Source of the DNA: Haemophilus influenzae
Lineage (GTDB): Bacteria > Pseudomonadota > Gammaproteobacteria > Enterobacterales > Pasteurellaceae
Direction: 5' to 3'
Length of the DNA: 64,000 nt
Assembly: GCA_923172585.1 (NCBI GenBank)
Contig: OV298644.1
Coordinates: forward strand, 1,909,362-1,973,361
Shown: positions 1 through 8,894 of the stretch, piece by piece
How the letters are laid out: each line of letters opens with the position of its first letter
Numbering within the stretch: position 1 is the first letter of the stretch
Translations under genes and position numbers: made by a program
The notes under the pieces: model-generated
What the model was told of the DNA's origin: nothing
The model's database searches: none
What the model saw: the letters and a program-made list of their open reading frames with translations, nothing else

Positions 1-2
1 CA

Positions 3-860
3 GATTTCAGCGTAGCCCTGACTGCGTTAATTTTGGCAATGGCTATTCCACCTTATGCACCTTATTGGATTATCATCATTGGAACACTCTGTGCAGTTTT
101 ATTAGGTAAACAGGTTTATGGGGGTTTAGGGCAAAACCCATTCAATCCAGCGATGATTGGCTATGTAATTCTTCTAATTTCATTCCCATTACAAATGACA
201 ACTTGGATACCACCAATTAATTTATTACAGGAACCACCGACTTTTTCAGATGCATTTTCATTAATATTTTCAGGTTTAACCACTGATGCATTTACGCTTT
301 CACAACTTACGCATAACATTGATGGTATCACCTAAGCAACGCCTTTGGATAGTGCAAAAATTTTCTATAAAAGTCACACTCAATTAAATGATTTTTATGA
401 ATTAATTAAACTACCTATCTTTATGGGTAATGGAACCGATTTCGCTCAAGGATGGTGGCAAATCAACGTGACTTTCTTAGCGGGAGGAATTTTCCTTATT
501 TTAAAACGTGTCATTCACTGGCAAATTCCAGTGGCGATGCTTGTCACCTTTTTCTGTTTAGCCACCGCGACCGCTTTTACTGGTTTCACACATTTAAGTG
601 CGATTAGCCAACTCGTTAGTGGTGCAATGATGTTTGGTGCATTTTTTATTGCAACAGATCCTGTCACAGCCTCCATTACACCACGCGGAAAAATTATTTT
701 TGGCGCATTAGTGGGGTTATTTGTTTATCTCATTCGTTATCACGGAAATTATCCAGACGGCGTGGCATTCGCCATTTTATTAAGTAATATTTGCGTCCCA
801 CTTATCGATCATTACACACGTCCGCGCGTATCTGGTTATCCAACAAAAGGAAGAAAATAA
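3..860 (+). pseudogene. rnfD: RnfD electron-transport subunit, 5'-truncated by window, internal stop
   Basis: Membrane subunit D of the Rnf complex, which moves electrons between NADH and ferredoxin and couples this to ion translocation in the inner membrane. The frame is open from the window edge and carries the RnfD segment [12 protein letters not shown] and, near the end, TDPVTAS and YPDGVAFA. An in-frame TAA lies at 333-335. It falls inside the motif that reads SQATPL in E. coli RsxD; here the glutamine position is the stop, directly before ATPL. The threonine of that motif is the known covalent FMN attachment site in this family, so the truncated product would lack it. After the stop the same frame runs on without further damage to 860. 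The stop overlaps the rnfG start (TAATG). The 5' end lies outside the window. A CAA-to-TAA change is the simplest explanation; a base-call error is possible. Confidence 0.85.
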
Positions 861-1483
861 TGGGCACAGTAAAAATCACATCGCGTTATGGCATATTGTT
901 AGGCTTTATTGCCCTACTTTGCACAATAATTTCTGCAGGAATTTATTTCCTAACAAAAGATAAAATTGATGCGGTAATCGCAGCACAACAGCGAGAATTA
1001 CTTCTACAAGTTATCCCACAAGATTATTTCAACAATAATTTGCTAGAAAGTGCGGTTATTCCTCAAGATAAAAATTTTCTGGGTATCCAAAAAATTTATT
1101 TTACGAAAAAAGATGGAAATATTTCTGCCTATGCCTATGAAACCACAGCACCAGATGGTTATTCTGGTGATATTCGCTTGCTTGTGGGATTAGATCCGAA
1201 AGGCGAAGTGTTAGGCGTACGAGTAATCGAACATCACGAAACACCAGACTTAGGCGATAAAATTGAACGCCGAATTTCTAACTGGATTTTAGGTTTCACA
1301 AATCAATTGATTAATGAACATAATTTAAGCGAATGGGCGGTAAAAAAAGATGGCGGAAAATTTGATCAATTTTCTGGTGCAACCATTAAACCTCGCGCAG
1401 TGGTTAATCAAACTAAACGCTCAGCATTAATCATGCTAAATAATCAAGCCTTGTTACAACAGCTTTCAACACAAGTGAAATAA
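860..1483 (+). CDS. rnfG: RnfG, FMN-binding subunit of the Rnf complex
   Basis: Subunit G of the Rnf ion-translocating oxidoreductase, anchored in the inner membrane with its flavin domain in the periplasm. The 207-residue product has one N-terminal membrane helix (about residues 11-31, rich in I/L/G) followed by the FMN_bind domain. The flavinylation motif SGAT is visible late in the protein ([13 protein letters not shown]); the threonine carries FMN as a phosphoester in this family. The ATG overlaps the rnfD stop by one base. A longer frame upstream exists, but the coupled start gives the usual family length. The gene is intact although rnfD just upstream is interrupted, so translational coupling may be weakened. 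Confidence 0.93.
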   Translation: MGTVKITSRYGILLGFIALLCTIISAGIYFLTKDKIDAVIAAQQRELLLQVIPQDYFNNNLLESAVIPQDKNFLGIQKIYFTKKDGNISAYAYETTAPDGYSGDIRLLVGLDPKGEVLGVRVIEHHETPDLGDKIERRISNWILGFTNQLINEHNLSEWAVKKDGGKFDQFSGATIKPRAVVNQTKRSALIMLNNQALLQQLSTQVK

Positions 1484-1484
1484 T

Positions 1485-2192
1485 ATGACAGATTTAACTG
1501 AAAAAAATACCGCACTTGAAGAAGAAAAAATAGAAAGTGCGGTTGAAAATCAACAAAAATCCATCTGGAAAGAAATTTTTGCTCAAGGAATTTGGAAAAA
1601 TAACCCTGCGGTTGTCCAACTTCTCGGGCTTTGTCCACTTTTAGCGGTGTCTAGCACCGCCACCAACGCGCTTGGTTTGGGTTTAGCAACAATGCTTGTA
1701 CTCACTTGCACAAATACGGTCATTTCCCTTTTCCGTCAATATATTCCTAAGGAAATCCGTATTCCAATCTACGTGATGATCATTGCAACCACAGTAACAG
1801 CGGTTCAACTTTTAATGAATGCTTACACTTATACGCTTTATCAATCACTGGGGATTTTTATTCCATTAATTGTGACCAACTGTATTATTATCGGTCGCGC
1901 AGAAGCATTCGCCTCAAAAAACAGCTTACTCCATTCCATCTGGGATGGGTTTTCAATGGGATTAGGAATGGCACTTAGTCTAACCATACTCGGCGCATTA
2001 CGTGAAATTATTGGACAAGGCACGATTTTTGAGGGCATAGAAAATCTATTCGGCGAACAAGCAAAATTTTTAACGCACCATATTTACCATACAGACAGTA
2101 GCTTTTTACTTTTCATTCTGCCACCAGGCGCATTTATAGGCTTAGGCTTGCTCCTCGCCATAAAAAATCGAATTGATAATGTAAAAAAATAA
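1485..2192 (+). CDS. rnfE: RnfE, integral membrane subunit of the Rnf complex
   Basis: Multi-spanning subunit E of the Rnf complex, homologous to NqrD/RsxE. The 235-residue product starts with a charged cytoplasmic tail, then about six hydrophobic helices. Family landmarks seen are [18 protein letters not shown] and the strongly conserved [15 protein letters not shown] in the middle. It begins one base after the rnfG stop, so it belongs to the same operon; no further rnf gene follows before nth. Two uptake signals in opposite orientation (1508-1516 and 1534-1542) lie inside the N-terminal coding part. They make that tail Lys/Glu-rich and poorly conserved. Confidence 0.93.
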   Translation: MTDLTEKNTALEEEKIESAVENQQKSIWKEIFAQGIWKNNPAVVQLLGLCPLLAVSSTATNALGLGLATMLVLTCTNTVISLFRQYIPKEIRIPIYVMIIATTVTAVQLLMNAYTYTLYQSLGIFIPLIVTNCIIIGRAEAFASKNSLLHSIWDGFSMGLGMALSLTILGALREIIGQGTIFEGIENLFGEQAKFLTHHIYHTDSSFLLFILPPGAFIGLGLLLAIKNRIDNVKK

Positions 2193-2207
2193 AGCAACCA
2201 AATCTTG

Positions 2208-2231
2208 CCTTCCCCTGCTTGCGGGAGAAGG
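2208..2231. repeat. Intergenic imperfect hairpin between rnfE and nth
   Basis: A GC-rich imperfect palindrome in an otherwise AT-rich 122-bp gap. The left arm CTTCCCCTGC pairs with GCGGGAGAAG with one mismatch and a G-T pair. It has no T-run on either side, so it is a poor intrinsic terminator. The flank (GTGTCACGAAGCGACGAAAGGGAGG) also differs in composition from the neighbouring DNA. It could be a dispersed intergenic repeat or an mRNA-stability hairpin; I cannot tell from one copy. Confidence 0.3.
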
Positions 2232-2314
2232 TGTCACGAAGCGACGAAAGGGAGGCTTACAGTCTTCTAAACAGATAATTCCAATAAATTAAATAGGCTA
2301 ATTTCTACAAAAAT

Positions 2315-2950
2315 ATGAACAAAACAAAAAGAATCGAAATACTCACAAGATTACGAGAGCAAAATCCCCACCCGACCACAGAATTACAGTATAATTCGCC
2401 CTTTGAATTATTAATTGCGGTCATTCTATCGGCGCAAGCAACCGATAAAGGCGTGAATAAAGCAACAGAAAAACTATTCCCCGTGGCAAACACGCCTCAA
2501 GCGATTTTAGATTTAGGATTAGACGGTTTAAAAAGCTATATTAAGACTATCGGGCTTTTTAATAGCAAAGCAGAAAATATTATCAAAACTTGCCGAGATT
2601 TAATCGAAAAGCACAACGGCGAAATCCCCGAAAATCGTGAAGCCTTAGAAGCATTAGCAGGTGTCGGTAGAAAAACAGCTAACGTGGTTTTAAACACAGC
2701 ATTTGGTCATCCAACTATTGCGGTGGATACCCATATTTTCCGTGTATGCAATCGCACTAATTTTGCAGCGGGTAAAGATGTGGTAAAAGTGGAAGAAAAG
2801 CTGCTTAAAGTCGTACCTAATGAATTTAAAGTGGATGTTCATCATTGGCTAATTTTACACGGACGCTACACTTGTATCGCGCGTAAACCACGTTGCGGAT
2901 CTTGCATTATCGAAGATCTTTGTGAATATAAAGAAAAAGTTGAATTTTAA
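2315..2950 (+). CDS. nth: Endonuclease III, DNA glycosylase/AP lyase
   Basis: Base-excision repair enzyme that removes oxidised pyrimidines and cleaves the resulting abasic site. All landmarks of the 211-residue family are present. The helix-hairpin-helix is LEALAGVGRKTANVVL, with the catalytic lysine in GRKTAN. The catalytic aspartate is in AVDTHIFRV. The C-terminal [4Fe-4S] ligands follow the C-X6-C-X2-C-X5-C pattern (CIARKPRCGSCIIEDLC). The N-terminal segment PFELLIAVILSAQATD is typical. In many gamma-proteobacteria nth follows the rnf/rsx genes, as here. An uptake signal (2978-2986) lies just downstream. Confidence 0.96.
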   Translation: MNKTKRIEILTRLREQNPHPTTELQYNSPFELLIAVILSAQATDKGVNKATEKLFPVANTPQAILDLGLDGLKSYIKTIGLFNSKAENIIKTCRDLIEKHNGEIPENREALEALAGVGRKTANVVLNTAFGHPTIAVDTHIFRVCNRTNFAAGKDVVKVEEKLLKVVPNEFKVDVHHWLILHGRYTCIARKPRCGSCIIEDLCEYKEKVEF

Positions 2951-3008
2951 TTTTACGGTAAAACAGCCTAATTATTTACCGCACTTTTTATTAAAAATAG
3001 GATAAAAA

Positions 3009-4382
3009 ATGATAACAAACAATAAACAGCGACAAACTTGGTCGAGCCGCCTCACTTATGTAATTACAGTCGCAGGCGCAACGATCGGTTTCGGTGCAAC
3101 TTGGCGTTACCCTTATCTTGTGGGAGAAAATGGTGGCGGTGCTTACGTTTTACTTTTCTGTATCGCAATGATTGTAATCGGTATCCCAATGATTTTAGTT
3201 GAAAACGTGATAGGTCGCCGCTTACGTGTAAATTCCATTGATGCATTCGGCGATAAAATTCTCGACAAAGGAAAAGGCATTTCTAAATATTGGAAAATAT
3301 TAGGTTATATGGGCTTACTCGGTGCATTTGGCATTATGGCGTATTATATGGTGCTTGGTGGCTGGGTTATTTCTTATGTCATTAGCCTAATCAGCGGTAC
3401 ATTAGACATTTCAACCCCCATCACAAAAGACATTGCCAAAAATTTCTACGATCTTCACATCGGCAATAGCCCTTATGAAATTATATTCTACACCCTCTTA
3501 TTTGTTATCGTGAATTACATTATTTTAGCTAAAGGGATCATTGGTGGAATTGAACGTTCGGTAAAATATTTAATGCCATTACTATTTATCTTCTTAATTG
3601 GAATGGTAATTCGCAACGTAACATTACCGAGTGCAATGGAAGGCATTACATTCTATTTAAAACCAGATTTCAGCAAAATTAGCCAACAATTATTTATCTT
3701 CGTTTTAGGGCAAGTCTTCTTCGCATTAAGCCTTGGTTTTGGTGTATTAATTACCCTTTCCAGTTACTTAAATAAAGAAGAAAACTTAATCCATACTGCA
3801 GTTATTACAGGTTTCACCAACACAATTATTGCCGTACTTACTGGCTTTATGATTTTCCCCTCACTTTTCACGTTTGGGATTGAACCAAACGCAGGGCCAA
3901 CTTTAGTATTCCAAAGTTTACCAATCGTATTTTCTCACTTATGGGCAGGCAAATTCTTTGCGATTATATTCTTCGGCTTATTATTAATTGCTGCGCTGAC
4001 TACTTCCATCACAATTTATGAAGTGATCATTACAGCATTACAAGAAAAGCTCAGAATGCGCCGTGGCAAAGCCATTGTCTTAACCCTTAGTGGCATTTTT
4101 ATATTAGGCAATATTCCAGCAATTTTAGGCGATAATGTATGGAAAAACGTAACCATTTTCGGCAAAAGCATTTTTGATTTCTACGATTACGCCAGTGGAA
4201 ATATTCTCTTTATGCTGACCGCACTTGGCTGTGCTATTTTCGTTGGTTTCGTATTAAAAGATGAAGCCAAAAAAGAACTTTCTTCAACAAAATATTCAAC
4301 TTTCATCAAAATTTGGTTTAACTACGTGAAATTTGTTGTACCCTTGATCATCTTAGTTATCTTTATCAGCAACCTGTTCTAA
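3009..4382 (+). CDS. Sodium-dependent transporter of the neurotransmitter:sodium symporter (SNF) family
   Basis: Inner-membrane secondary transporter of the NSS/SLC6 family, the LeuT-like fold, which uses the sodium gradient to import amino acids or related small molecules. The 457-residue product has about 11-12 hydrophobic helices. The family signature of helix 1 is present near residues 23-39 (ATIGFGATWRYPYLVGENGGGAYV), matching the unwound substrate- and sodium-binding segment. A ribosome site (AGGATAAAA) precedes the ATG. The substrate cannot be told from sequence. It stands alone between nth and the convergent mod operon, with 23 bases to the modC stop. Confidence 0.88.
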   Translation: MITNNKQRQTWSSRLTYVITVAGATIGFGATWRYPYLVGENGGGAYVLLFCIAMIVIGIPMILVENVIGRRLRVNSIDAFGDKILDKGKGISKYWKILGYMGLLGAFGIMAYYMVLGGWVISYVISLISGTLDISTPITKDIAKNFYDLHIGNSPYEIIFYTLLFVIVNYIILAKGIIGGIERSVKYLMPLLFIFLIGMVIRNVTLPSAMEGITFYLKPDFSKISQQLFIFVLGQVFFALSLGFGVLITLSSYLNKEENLIHTAVITGFTNTIIAVLTGFMIFPSLFTFGIEPNAGPTLVFQSLPIVFSHLWAGKFFAIIFFGLLLIAALTTSITIYEVIITALQEKLRMRRGKAIVLTLSGIFILGNIPAILGDNVWKNVTIFGKSIFDFYDYASGNILFMLTALGCAIFVGFVLKDEAKKELSSTKYSTFIKIWFNYVKFVVPLIILVIFISNLF

Positions 4383-4405
4383 AAATTAAAAATGCGGTAA
4401 GGCGA

Positions 4406-5461
4406 CTACATCACCGACACCGCTTTAATTTGAACATAGACATCTTGCCCAACAGCAAAACGTAGTTCATTTTGTGCCCATTTACTGATACTTGCCCAAA
4501 TCTTATTCCCTTCCACTAATACGGCAAGATCCACTCGAGAATCTTGTATCTCAATTTGTGTAATTTTGCCACGTAAAATATTACGAATGCTTGTTTGTTC
4601 TGGCTTTTGCAGTGTGATAGAAACATCTGAACTATAAATACAAACTCGCACTCGCTCGCCTACATTCGCAGGCACTTGATGAATCCAAAGCACTTGTTCG
4701 CCTAGCGAAAGTGCGGTCATTTTATAAGGTGGATTATGCAAATGAACAGGCAAGGCAAGCACACTGCTCTGTTCGCTTTCCCCTTTCCAAGGGACAAAAA
4801 TATGACTATTCCAAATTTTTTCTACGCTGTCATAGGCTTGCACAATGCCGTTTTCCATCAATACGACCCGATCAGCTAAACGCAACAGTTCGTCCAAGCT
4901 ATGTGTAACATATAAAATCGGGATATTAATTTCTTTAGAAAGACGTTCCAAATATTGCATTAGCTCGCGTTTGCGGGGAACATCAAGGGCAGAAAGTGGT
5001 TCGTCCATCAGTAAAATATCAGGATCAGTCAGCAGCGCACGCCCTATTGCCACACGTTGTTTCTCACCACCAGAAAGCGTAAGCGGATAACGCTTTAATA
5101 AATGAGTAATACCGAGAAGATCGACAATATAGTTAAAATCATCTTGCGAGACATTTTTCATGCCATAGCGCAAATTGCCTTTCACTGTGTAGTGAGGAAA
5201 TAAGCGCGCATCTTGGAATACATAGCCAATTTTACGCAAGTGAGCCGGCAATGATTCTTGGCTTTCCATATTCACTAAAGTGCGGTCATTTAAACGGATG
5301 AATCCTTCGTCTGGTTGTATCAAGCCACTGACAAGATTAATCAACGATGTTTTGCCTGAACCAGACAAACCGAAAATGGCTGTCACGCCTTGATCTGGCA
5401 CTTGTATATTAGCTTGCAAGGCAAGTTGCCCGAGCTGTTTTTTCACATTAATCTGCAACAT
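4406..5461 (-). CDS. modC: ModC, ATP-binding protein of the molybdate ABC transporter
   Basis: ATPase that powers molybdate import through ModB. The 351-residue protein has a Walker A (GLSGSGKTS, about residues 33-41), the ABC signature [16 protein letters not shown], Walker B ILLMDEP followed by LSALD, and the switch histidine in YVTHSLDE. After about residue 230 comes a regulatory tail with a Mop/TOBE fold ([16 protein letters not shown]), which binds molybdate oxyanion in this family. The start overlaps the modB stop by 14 bp, so translation is coupled. Expression is likely controlled with modA by ModE. Confidence 0.95.
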   Translation of the reverse strand: MLQINVKKQLGQLALQANIQVPDQGVTAIFGLSGSGKTSLINLVSGLIQPDEGFIRLNDRTLVNMESQESLPAHLRKIGYVFQDARLFPHYTVKGNLRYGMKNVSQDDFNYIVDLLGITHLLKRYPLTLSGGEKQRVAIGRALLTDPDILLMDEPLSALDVPRKRELMQYLERLSKEINIPILYVTHSLDELLRLADRVVLMENGIVQAYDSVEKIWNSHIFVPWKGESEQSSVLALPVHLHNPPYKMTALSLGEQVLWIHQVPANVGERVRVCIYSSDVSITLQKPEQTSIRNILRGKITQIEIQDSRVDLAVLVEGNKIWASISKWAQNELRFAVGQDVYVQIKAVSVM

Positions 5462-6176
5462 TTCCTTGTCCTAATTTTTTCTGCATCCGCTTGCTCAACC
5501 ATTCAGACAGTAACAAAGAAATCAATGAAAGAATGATAGCAAATAAACATAAGCGAGCGGTTTGTTCTTCTGCAGCGGGTGTTTGAATAAAAGAATACAT
5601 CGCAAGGGGAATCGTTTGAGTTTCGCCTGCAATGTTCGATACAAACGTAATGGTCGCGCCAAATTCTCCTAATGATCGAGCAAAACCAAGAACGAGTCCA
5701 GCTAAAACCCCAGGTAAAGAAAGCGGCAAGGTTATTGTAAAAAATACACGCCAAGCGGAAGCACCGAGTGTTTGCGCCGCTTGCTCCAATTTAATATCAA
5801 TATTTTCTAAAGAAAGTCGAATCGCGCGAACAACCAATGGAAAGGCAACCACAGCAGAGGAAAGCACCGCCCCCTTCCAACTAAAGCCAAAAGATAAGCC
5901 AAACCACTGATATAAATACTTACCAATGAAACCATTGCGCCCCATTGCGACAAGAAATAGATAACCGATAACCACAGGTGGCAACACTAAAGGCAAATGA
6001 ATTACGCCAGTAATCAGGGATTTACCATAGAAGTTTTTGCGCGCTAAGAGCCACGCCACAAAAATGGCTAAAGGTAAACTCCAAAGCATGGAACTGACTG
6101 CAACACTCAGGCTTAAATTAATTGCTGAGATTTCCATTGGCGTCAGATTGAAAAATGAAAAAAATTGGGTAAGCAA
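5448..6176 (-). CDS. modB: ModB, permease of the molybdate ABC transporter
   Basis: Inner-membrane channel subunit for molybdate. The hydrophobic product holds the ABC permease EAA loop ([26 protein letters not shown]), which docks on ModC, and the ModB segment [17 protein letters not shown]. Two starts are possible. TTG at 6174-6176 has a good Shine-Dalgarno sequence (AAGGAT, about 6 bases away) and gives 242 residues. ATG at 6135-6137 gives the usual 229-residue family length but has no clear ribosome site. I chose TTG on the ribosome-site evidence. The gene sits between modA and modC in a modABC operon. Confidence 0.92.
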   Translation of the reverse strand: MLTQFFSFFNLTPMEISAINLSLSVAVSSMLWSLPLAIFVAWLLARKNFYGKSLITGVIHLPLVLPPVVIGYLFLVAMGRNGFIGKYLYQWFGLSFGFSWKGAVLSSAVVAFPLVVRAIRLSLENIDIKLEQAAQTLGASAWRVFFTITLPLSLPGVLAGLVLGFARSLGEFGATITFVSNIAGETQTIPLAMYSFIQTPAAEEQTARLCLFAIILSLISLLLSEWLSKRMQKKLGQGNVAD

Positions 6177-6265
6177 AATGAATCCTTATCTAAATAGCCT
6201 CTCTTTAAATCCATTATTTATGGGAATATCCCACATTGATGAGAGGTAAGATGCTCTATAATAAC

Positions 6266-6294
6266 AAAAGGGCAGAAATATCCGCCCTTCATGA
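6266..6294 (-). terminator. Hairpin between modA and modB (attenuator-like)
   Basis: Read on the minus strand, AAGGGCGGATATTTCTGCCCTT forms a stem with six to eight G-C-rich pairs, followed by TTGTTATTAT. The T-run is short, so it would act as a partial terminator or mRNA stabiliser. That fits an abundant binding protein (ModA) encoded ahead of a scarcer permease. Confidence 0.6.
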
Positions 6295-6310
6295 CTATTA
6301 AGATTCTATC

Positions 6311-7075
6311 TTATTTTGCAGAGAAACCATACCCTACAAGCACTTTCTTCGCAGCATCTGATTCTAAATATTTCAAGAAATCGCGAGAATCCGCATTATC
6401 ATGACCTTTTACAATAGAAACGGGATAAACAACTGGTTTATGGCTATCAGCAGGGAACACTGCAACCGTTTTAACTTGTTGGCTAACTTTTGCATCAGTG
6501 CTGTACACAATACCGTAAGGTGCTTCTGCACGTTCAACTAAAGCTAATGCACCACGCACATCTTTTGCACGTGCTAAACGATCTTGCACTTTATCCCATA
6601 AATTTAATTTGGTTAATGCTTCTGCTGCGTATTGACCAGCAGGCACGTGCGCAGGATCGCCAACAGATAAATAGCTATCTCTTAATGCATTGATCCATTC
6701 ACCTTTAGCAATATCCACAGAATTTACCGCACTTTTTGCTGGTGCGATTAAGACTAAATCATTGCCCACTAAAACTTTTTCGGTTTCTTTTACGGTTAAA
6801 TCTTTTTCAGAAAGATATTTCATCCATTTATTGCTTGCAGATACAAAAATATCCGCTGGTGCGCCTTCTTCAACTTGTTTTGCTAAAGTTGAAGAAGAAG
6901 CGAAAGAAAACACTACTTCATTTTTCGGATTTTGTTTTGCGTAATCTTTTGCAACTTGTTGTAAAGCATCTGTCATTGAAGCGGCTGCAAATACAGTCAC
7001 TTTAGCGGATGCTGCAAAAGAAAAGCCTAATCCTGCGATTAAAAGTGCGGTTGAAATTTTAGTTAATTTTTTCAT
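6311..7075 (-). CDS. modA: ModA, periplasmic molybdate-binding protein
   Basis: Periplasmic receptor that captures molybdate (and tungstate) and passes it to ModB. The 254-residue precursor begins with a clear signal peptide (MKKLTKISTALLIAGLGF...AASA, cleavage likely after ASA near residue 24). The mature part starts KVTVFAAASMTDAL, the ModA hallmark containing the first oxyanion-binding serine. A second binding region is FSFASSSTLAKQVEEGAPADIFVSA. It is the first gene of the minus-strand operon and is divergent from modE. A ModE-like operator sits about 22 bp ahead of its start codon. Confidence 0.95.
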   Translation of the reverse strand: MKKLTKISTALLIAGLGFSFAASAKVTVFAAASMTDALQQVAKDYAKQNPKNEVVFSFASSSTLAKQVEEGAPADIFVSASNKWMKYLSEKDLTVKETEKVLVGNDLVLIAPAKSAVNSVDIAKGEWINALRDSYLSVGDPAHVPAGQYAAEALTKLNLWDKVQDRLARAKDVRGALALVERAEAPYGIVYSTDAKVSQQVKTVAVFPADSHKPVVYPVSIVKGHDNADSRDFLKYLESDAAKKVLVGYGFSAK

Positions 7076-7096
7076 AAATCATCTCCTACGATTAAA

Positions 7097-7120
7097 CGTT
7101 ATTTACTTGATTATATATTG
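7097..7120. promoter_or_regulatory. Candidate ModE operator 1 (modA-proximal)
   Basis: CGTTATTTA, 6 bases, then TATATATTG. It resembles the ModE palindrome pattern CGTTATATA-N6/7-TATATAACG, with 8 of 9 matches in the left half and 7 of 9 in the right. It lies 22 bp ahead of the modA start, where it would overlap the promoter or leader. Direct observation of the pattern; binding is inferred. Confidence 0.55.
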
Positions 7121-7150
7121 AAATAAATAACAATCATATAGCAAAAGAAA

Positions 7151-7174
7151 AATTATTTAGTAAAATATATAACG
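7151..7174. promoter_or_regulatory. Candidate ModE operator 2 (modE-proximal)
   Basis: AATTATTTA, 6 bases, then TATATAACG. The right half matches the ModE half-site exactly and the left matches 7 of 9. Its centre is 54 bp from that of operator 1 and 39 bp from the end of the site to the modE start. The pair would let ModE control both divergent genes. Confidence 0.55.
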
Positions 7175-7212
7175 CTTAGGCTTACCACTTAGGATTACTT
7201 AGGGACATCAAA

Positions 7213-7980
7213 ATGAAAAACACCGAAATTTTACTCACAATTAAACTTCAACAAGCACTTTTTATCGATCCAAAACGAGTTCGTTTACTCAAAGAAATTC
7301 AACAATGCGGTTCGATTAATCAAGCAGCGAAAAATGCAAAAGTGAGCTATAAAAGTACGTGGGATCATTTAGAAGCCATGAATAAAATCAGCCCTCGCCC
7401 ATTGCTGGAACGAAATACAGGTGGAAAAAATGGCGGAGGCACGGTGCTTACCACTTATGCCGAGCGTTTGCTCCAGCTTTATGATTTATTAGAACGTACG
7501 CAAGAACACGCTTTTCATATCCTACAAGATGAATCCGTACCGTTAGATAGTTTACTCACGGCAACCGCACGTTTTTCTTTACAAAGTAGCGCACGCAATC
7601 AATTTTTTGGGCGAGTGGCACAACAACGAATCATTGACTCTCGTTGTGTTGTGGATGTGAATGTGCAAGGATTACCAACGCCGTTGCAAGTTTCTATTAC
7701 CACAAAAAGCTCGGCTCGTTTGAAACTCATTACGGAAAAAGAAGTGATGCTGATGTTCAAGGCACCTTGGGTAAAAATCAGTGAACAACCATTAGCAAAT
7801 CAATCTAATCAGTTCCCTGTAAATATCAAATCACTAAATGAAGAGGAAGCCATCCTTCAATTTGCTGAAAGTAACATTGAATTTTGTGCCACAGTCCACC
7901 AGCCAAATCAATGGCAAATCGGGCAACAGGTTTGGATTCACATTGATCAAGAGCAAATTATTTTAGCGACGCTGGGGTAA
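7213..7980 (+). CDS. modE: ModE, molybdate-responsive transcription regulator
   Basis: DNA-binding regulator that senses molybdate and represses mod transport genes in related bacteria. The 255-residue protein has an N-terminal LysR-like winged helix-turn-helix (RRV...IQQCGSINQAAKNAKVSYKSTWDHLEAMN, about residues 20-60). Two C-terminal molybdate-binding (di-Mop/TOBE) repeats follow from about residue 125, beginning SARNQFFGRV and recurring around residue 200. Family length is about 260, so it looks complete. It is divergent from modABC. Confidence 0.94.
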   Translation: MKNTEILLTIKLQQALFIDPKRVRLLKEIQQCGSINQAAKNAKVSYKSTWDHLEAMNKISPRPLLERNTGGKNGGGTVLTTYAERLLQLYDLLERTQEHAFHILQDESVPLDSLLTATARFSLQSSARNQFFGRVAQQRIIDSRCVVDVNVQGLPTPLQVSITTKSSARLKLITEKEVMLMFKAPWVKISEQPLANQSNQFPVNIKSLNEEEAILQFAESNIEFCATVHQPNQWQIGQQVWIHIDQEQIILATLG

Positions 7981-8089
7981 TTCAAATATATAATACGTAA
8001 ATTCAATACTTATATTTATTGTTTTCTGAACTAAAATAACCTCAAATCAAACAAAATTTTAAATAAAATATTTAATTTCATCGTATTTC

Positions 8090-8893
8090 CTATTTACGTA
8101 AAAAAGTTTGATAAAGTTTTTTCAATAACGAGGTTGGCAATAAACGAGAACCAAAACGCAATGCAAATGTAAATAATCCAGATAACAAACCTTGAATTCC
8201 CAAACGGTATTTCAATTTGAACAAACGCCATTCTGCTTTAGCTTGATTGACGCCACGAAGGCGACTCACCATACCATTTCCCACTCTCGCATAAACTAAA
8301 ATATCTGGCAAATTCGCCATATATAAACCTTGTGCGACAAGTTTGATCCACAAATAATAATCTTCTTGAAGATCTTCATATCCACCACAATTAATGACCG
8401 CACTTTTTTGATATGCCACCGTCATATGATTAAACGGACAACGTTTTTGCGTGAATTTAATAATTTCTTGAGCCGACGTTGGCACATTACGATATGCCAC
8501 AATATCATTTACATTTTTACCAAATTCAGCAATTTGTCCGCCAAAAATGATGCTTTCAGGGTGCTGTTCAATAAACGCTACTTGCTTTTCAAAACGATCA
8601 GGCACGCAAATATCATCCGTATCCATACGGAAAACCCAGTCATAATCACAATGCAATAAACCTTCGTTCAAGGCTTTGCCTAATCCTCGATTTTGTGGCA
8701 ATTTGACTAATTTTAATGGCAATTTTGTTTCAAATTCTGTCACAACAGATTCTAATTCTGGCGTTACTACGCCATCAAAAACCAAGACAATTTCATCTGC
8801 TTGACGAGTTTGTGCAACAAGACTTTCAAAACACTCCCGCAAGAATTGAGGATTTTCCTTAATATATAAGGACATTAGGACTGAAAATTTCAT
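8090..8893 (-). CDS. lsgF: LsgF, family-2 glycosyltransferase of the lsg LOS locus
   Basis: Cytoplasmic glycosyltransferase (GT-A fold, family 2) that adds a sugar to a lipooligosaccharide or lipid-linked glycan; the sugar is not evident from sequence. The nucleotide-sugar site is seen as VLVFDGV and the metal-binding DxD as FRMDTDDICVP. The 267-residue length is usual. It is the last gene of the lsg cluster, one base after lsgE, and so likely co-transcribed. The name follows the known order lsgA-F in H. influenzae. The C-terminal end (LRFGSRLLPTSLLKKLYQTF) is basic and may touch the membrane. Confidence 0.88.
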   Translation of the reverse strand: MKFSVLMSLYIKENPQFLRECFESLVAQTRQADEIVLVFDGVVTPELESVVTEFETKLPLKLVKLPQNRGLGKALNEGLLHCDYDWVFRMDTDDICVPDRFEKQVAFIEQHPESIIFGGQIAEFGKNVNDIVAYRNVPTSAQEIIKFTQKRCPFNHMTVAYQKSAVINCGGYEDLQEDYYLWIKLVAQGLYMANLPDILVYARVGNGMVSRLRGVNQAKAEWRLFKLKYRLGIQGLLSGLFTFALRFGSRLLPTSLLKKLYQTFLRK

Positions 8894-8894
8894 T

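Noticed and set aside
7981-8089. Possible small gene between modE and lsgF
   Set aside because: The 109 bases are AT-rich with no start plus ribosome site and no open frame of use.
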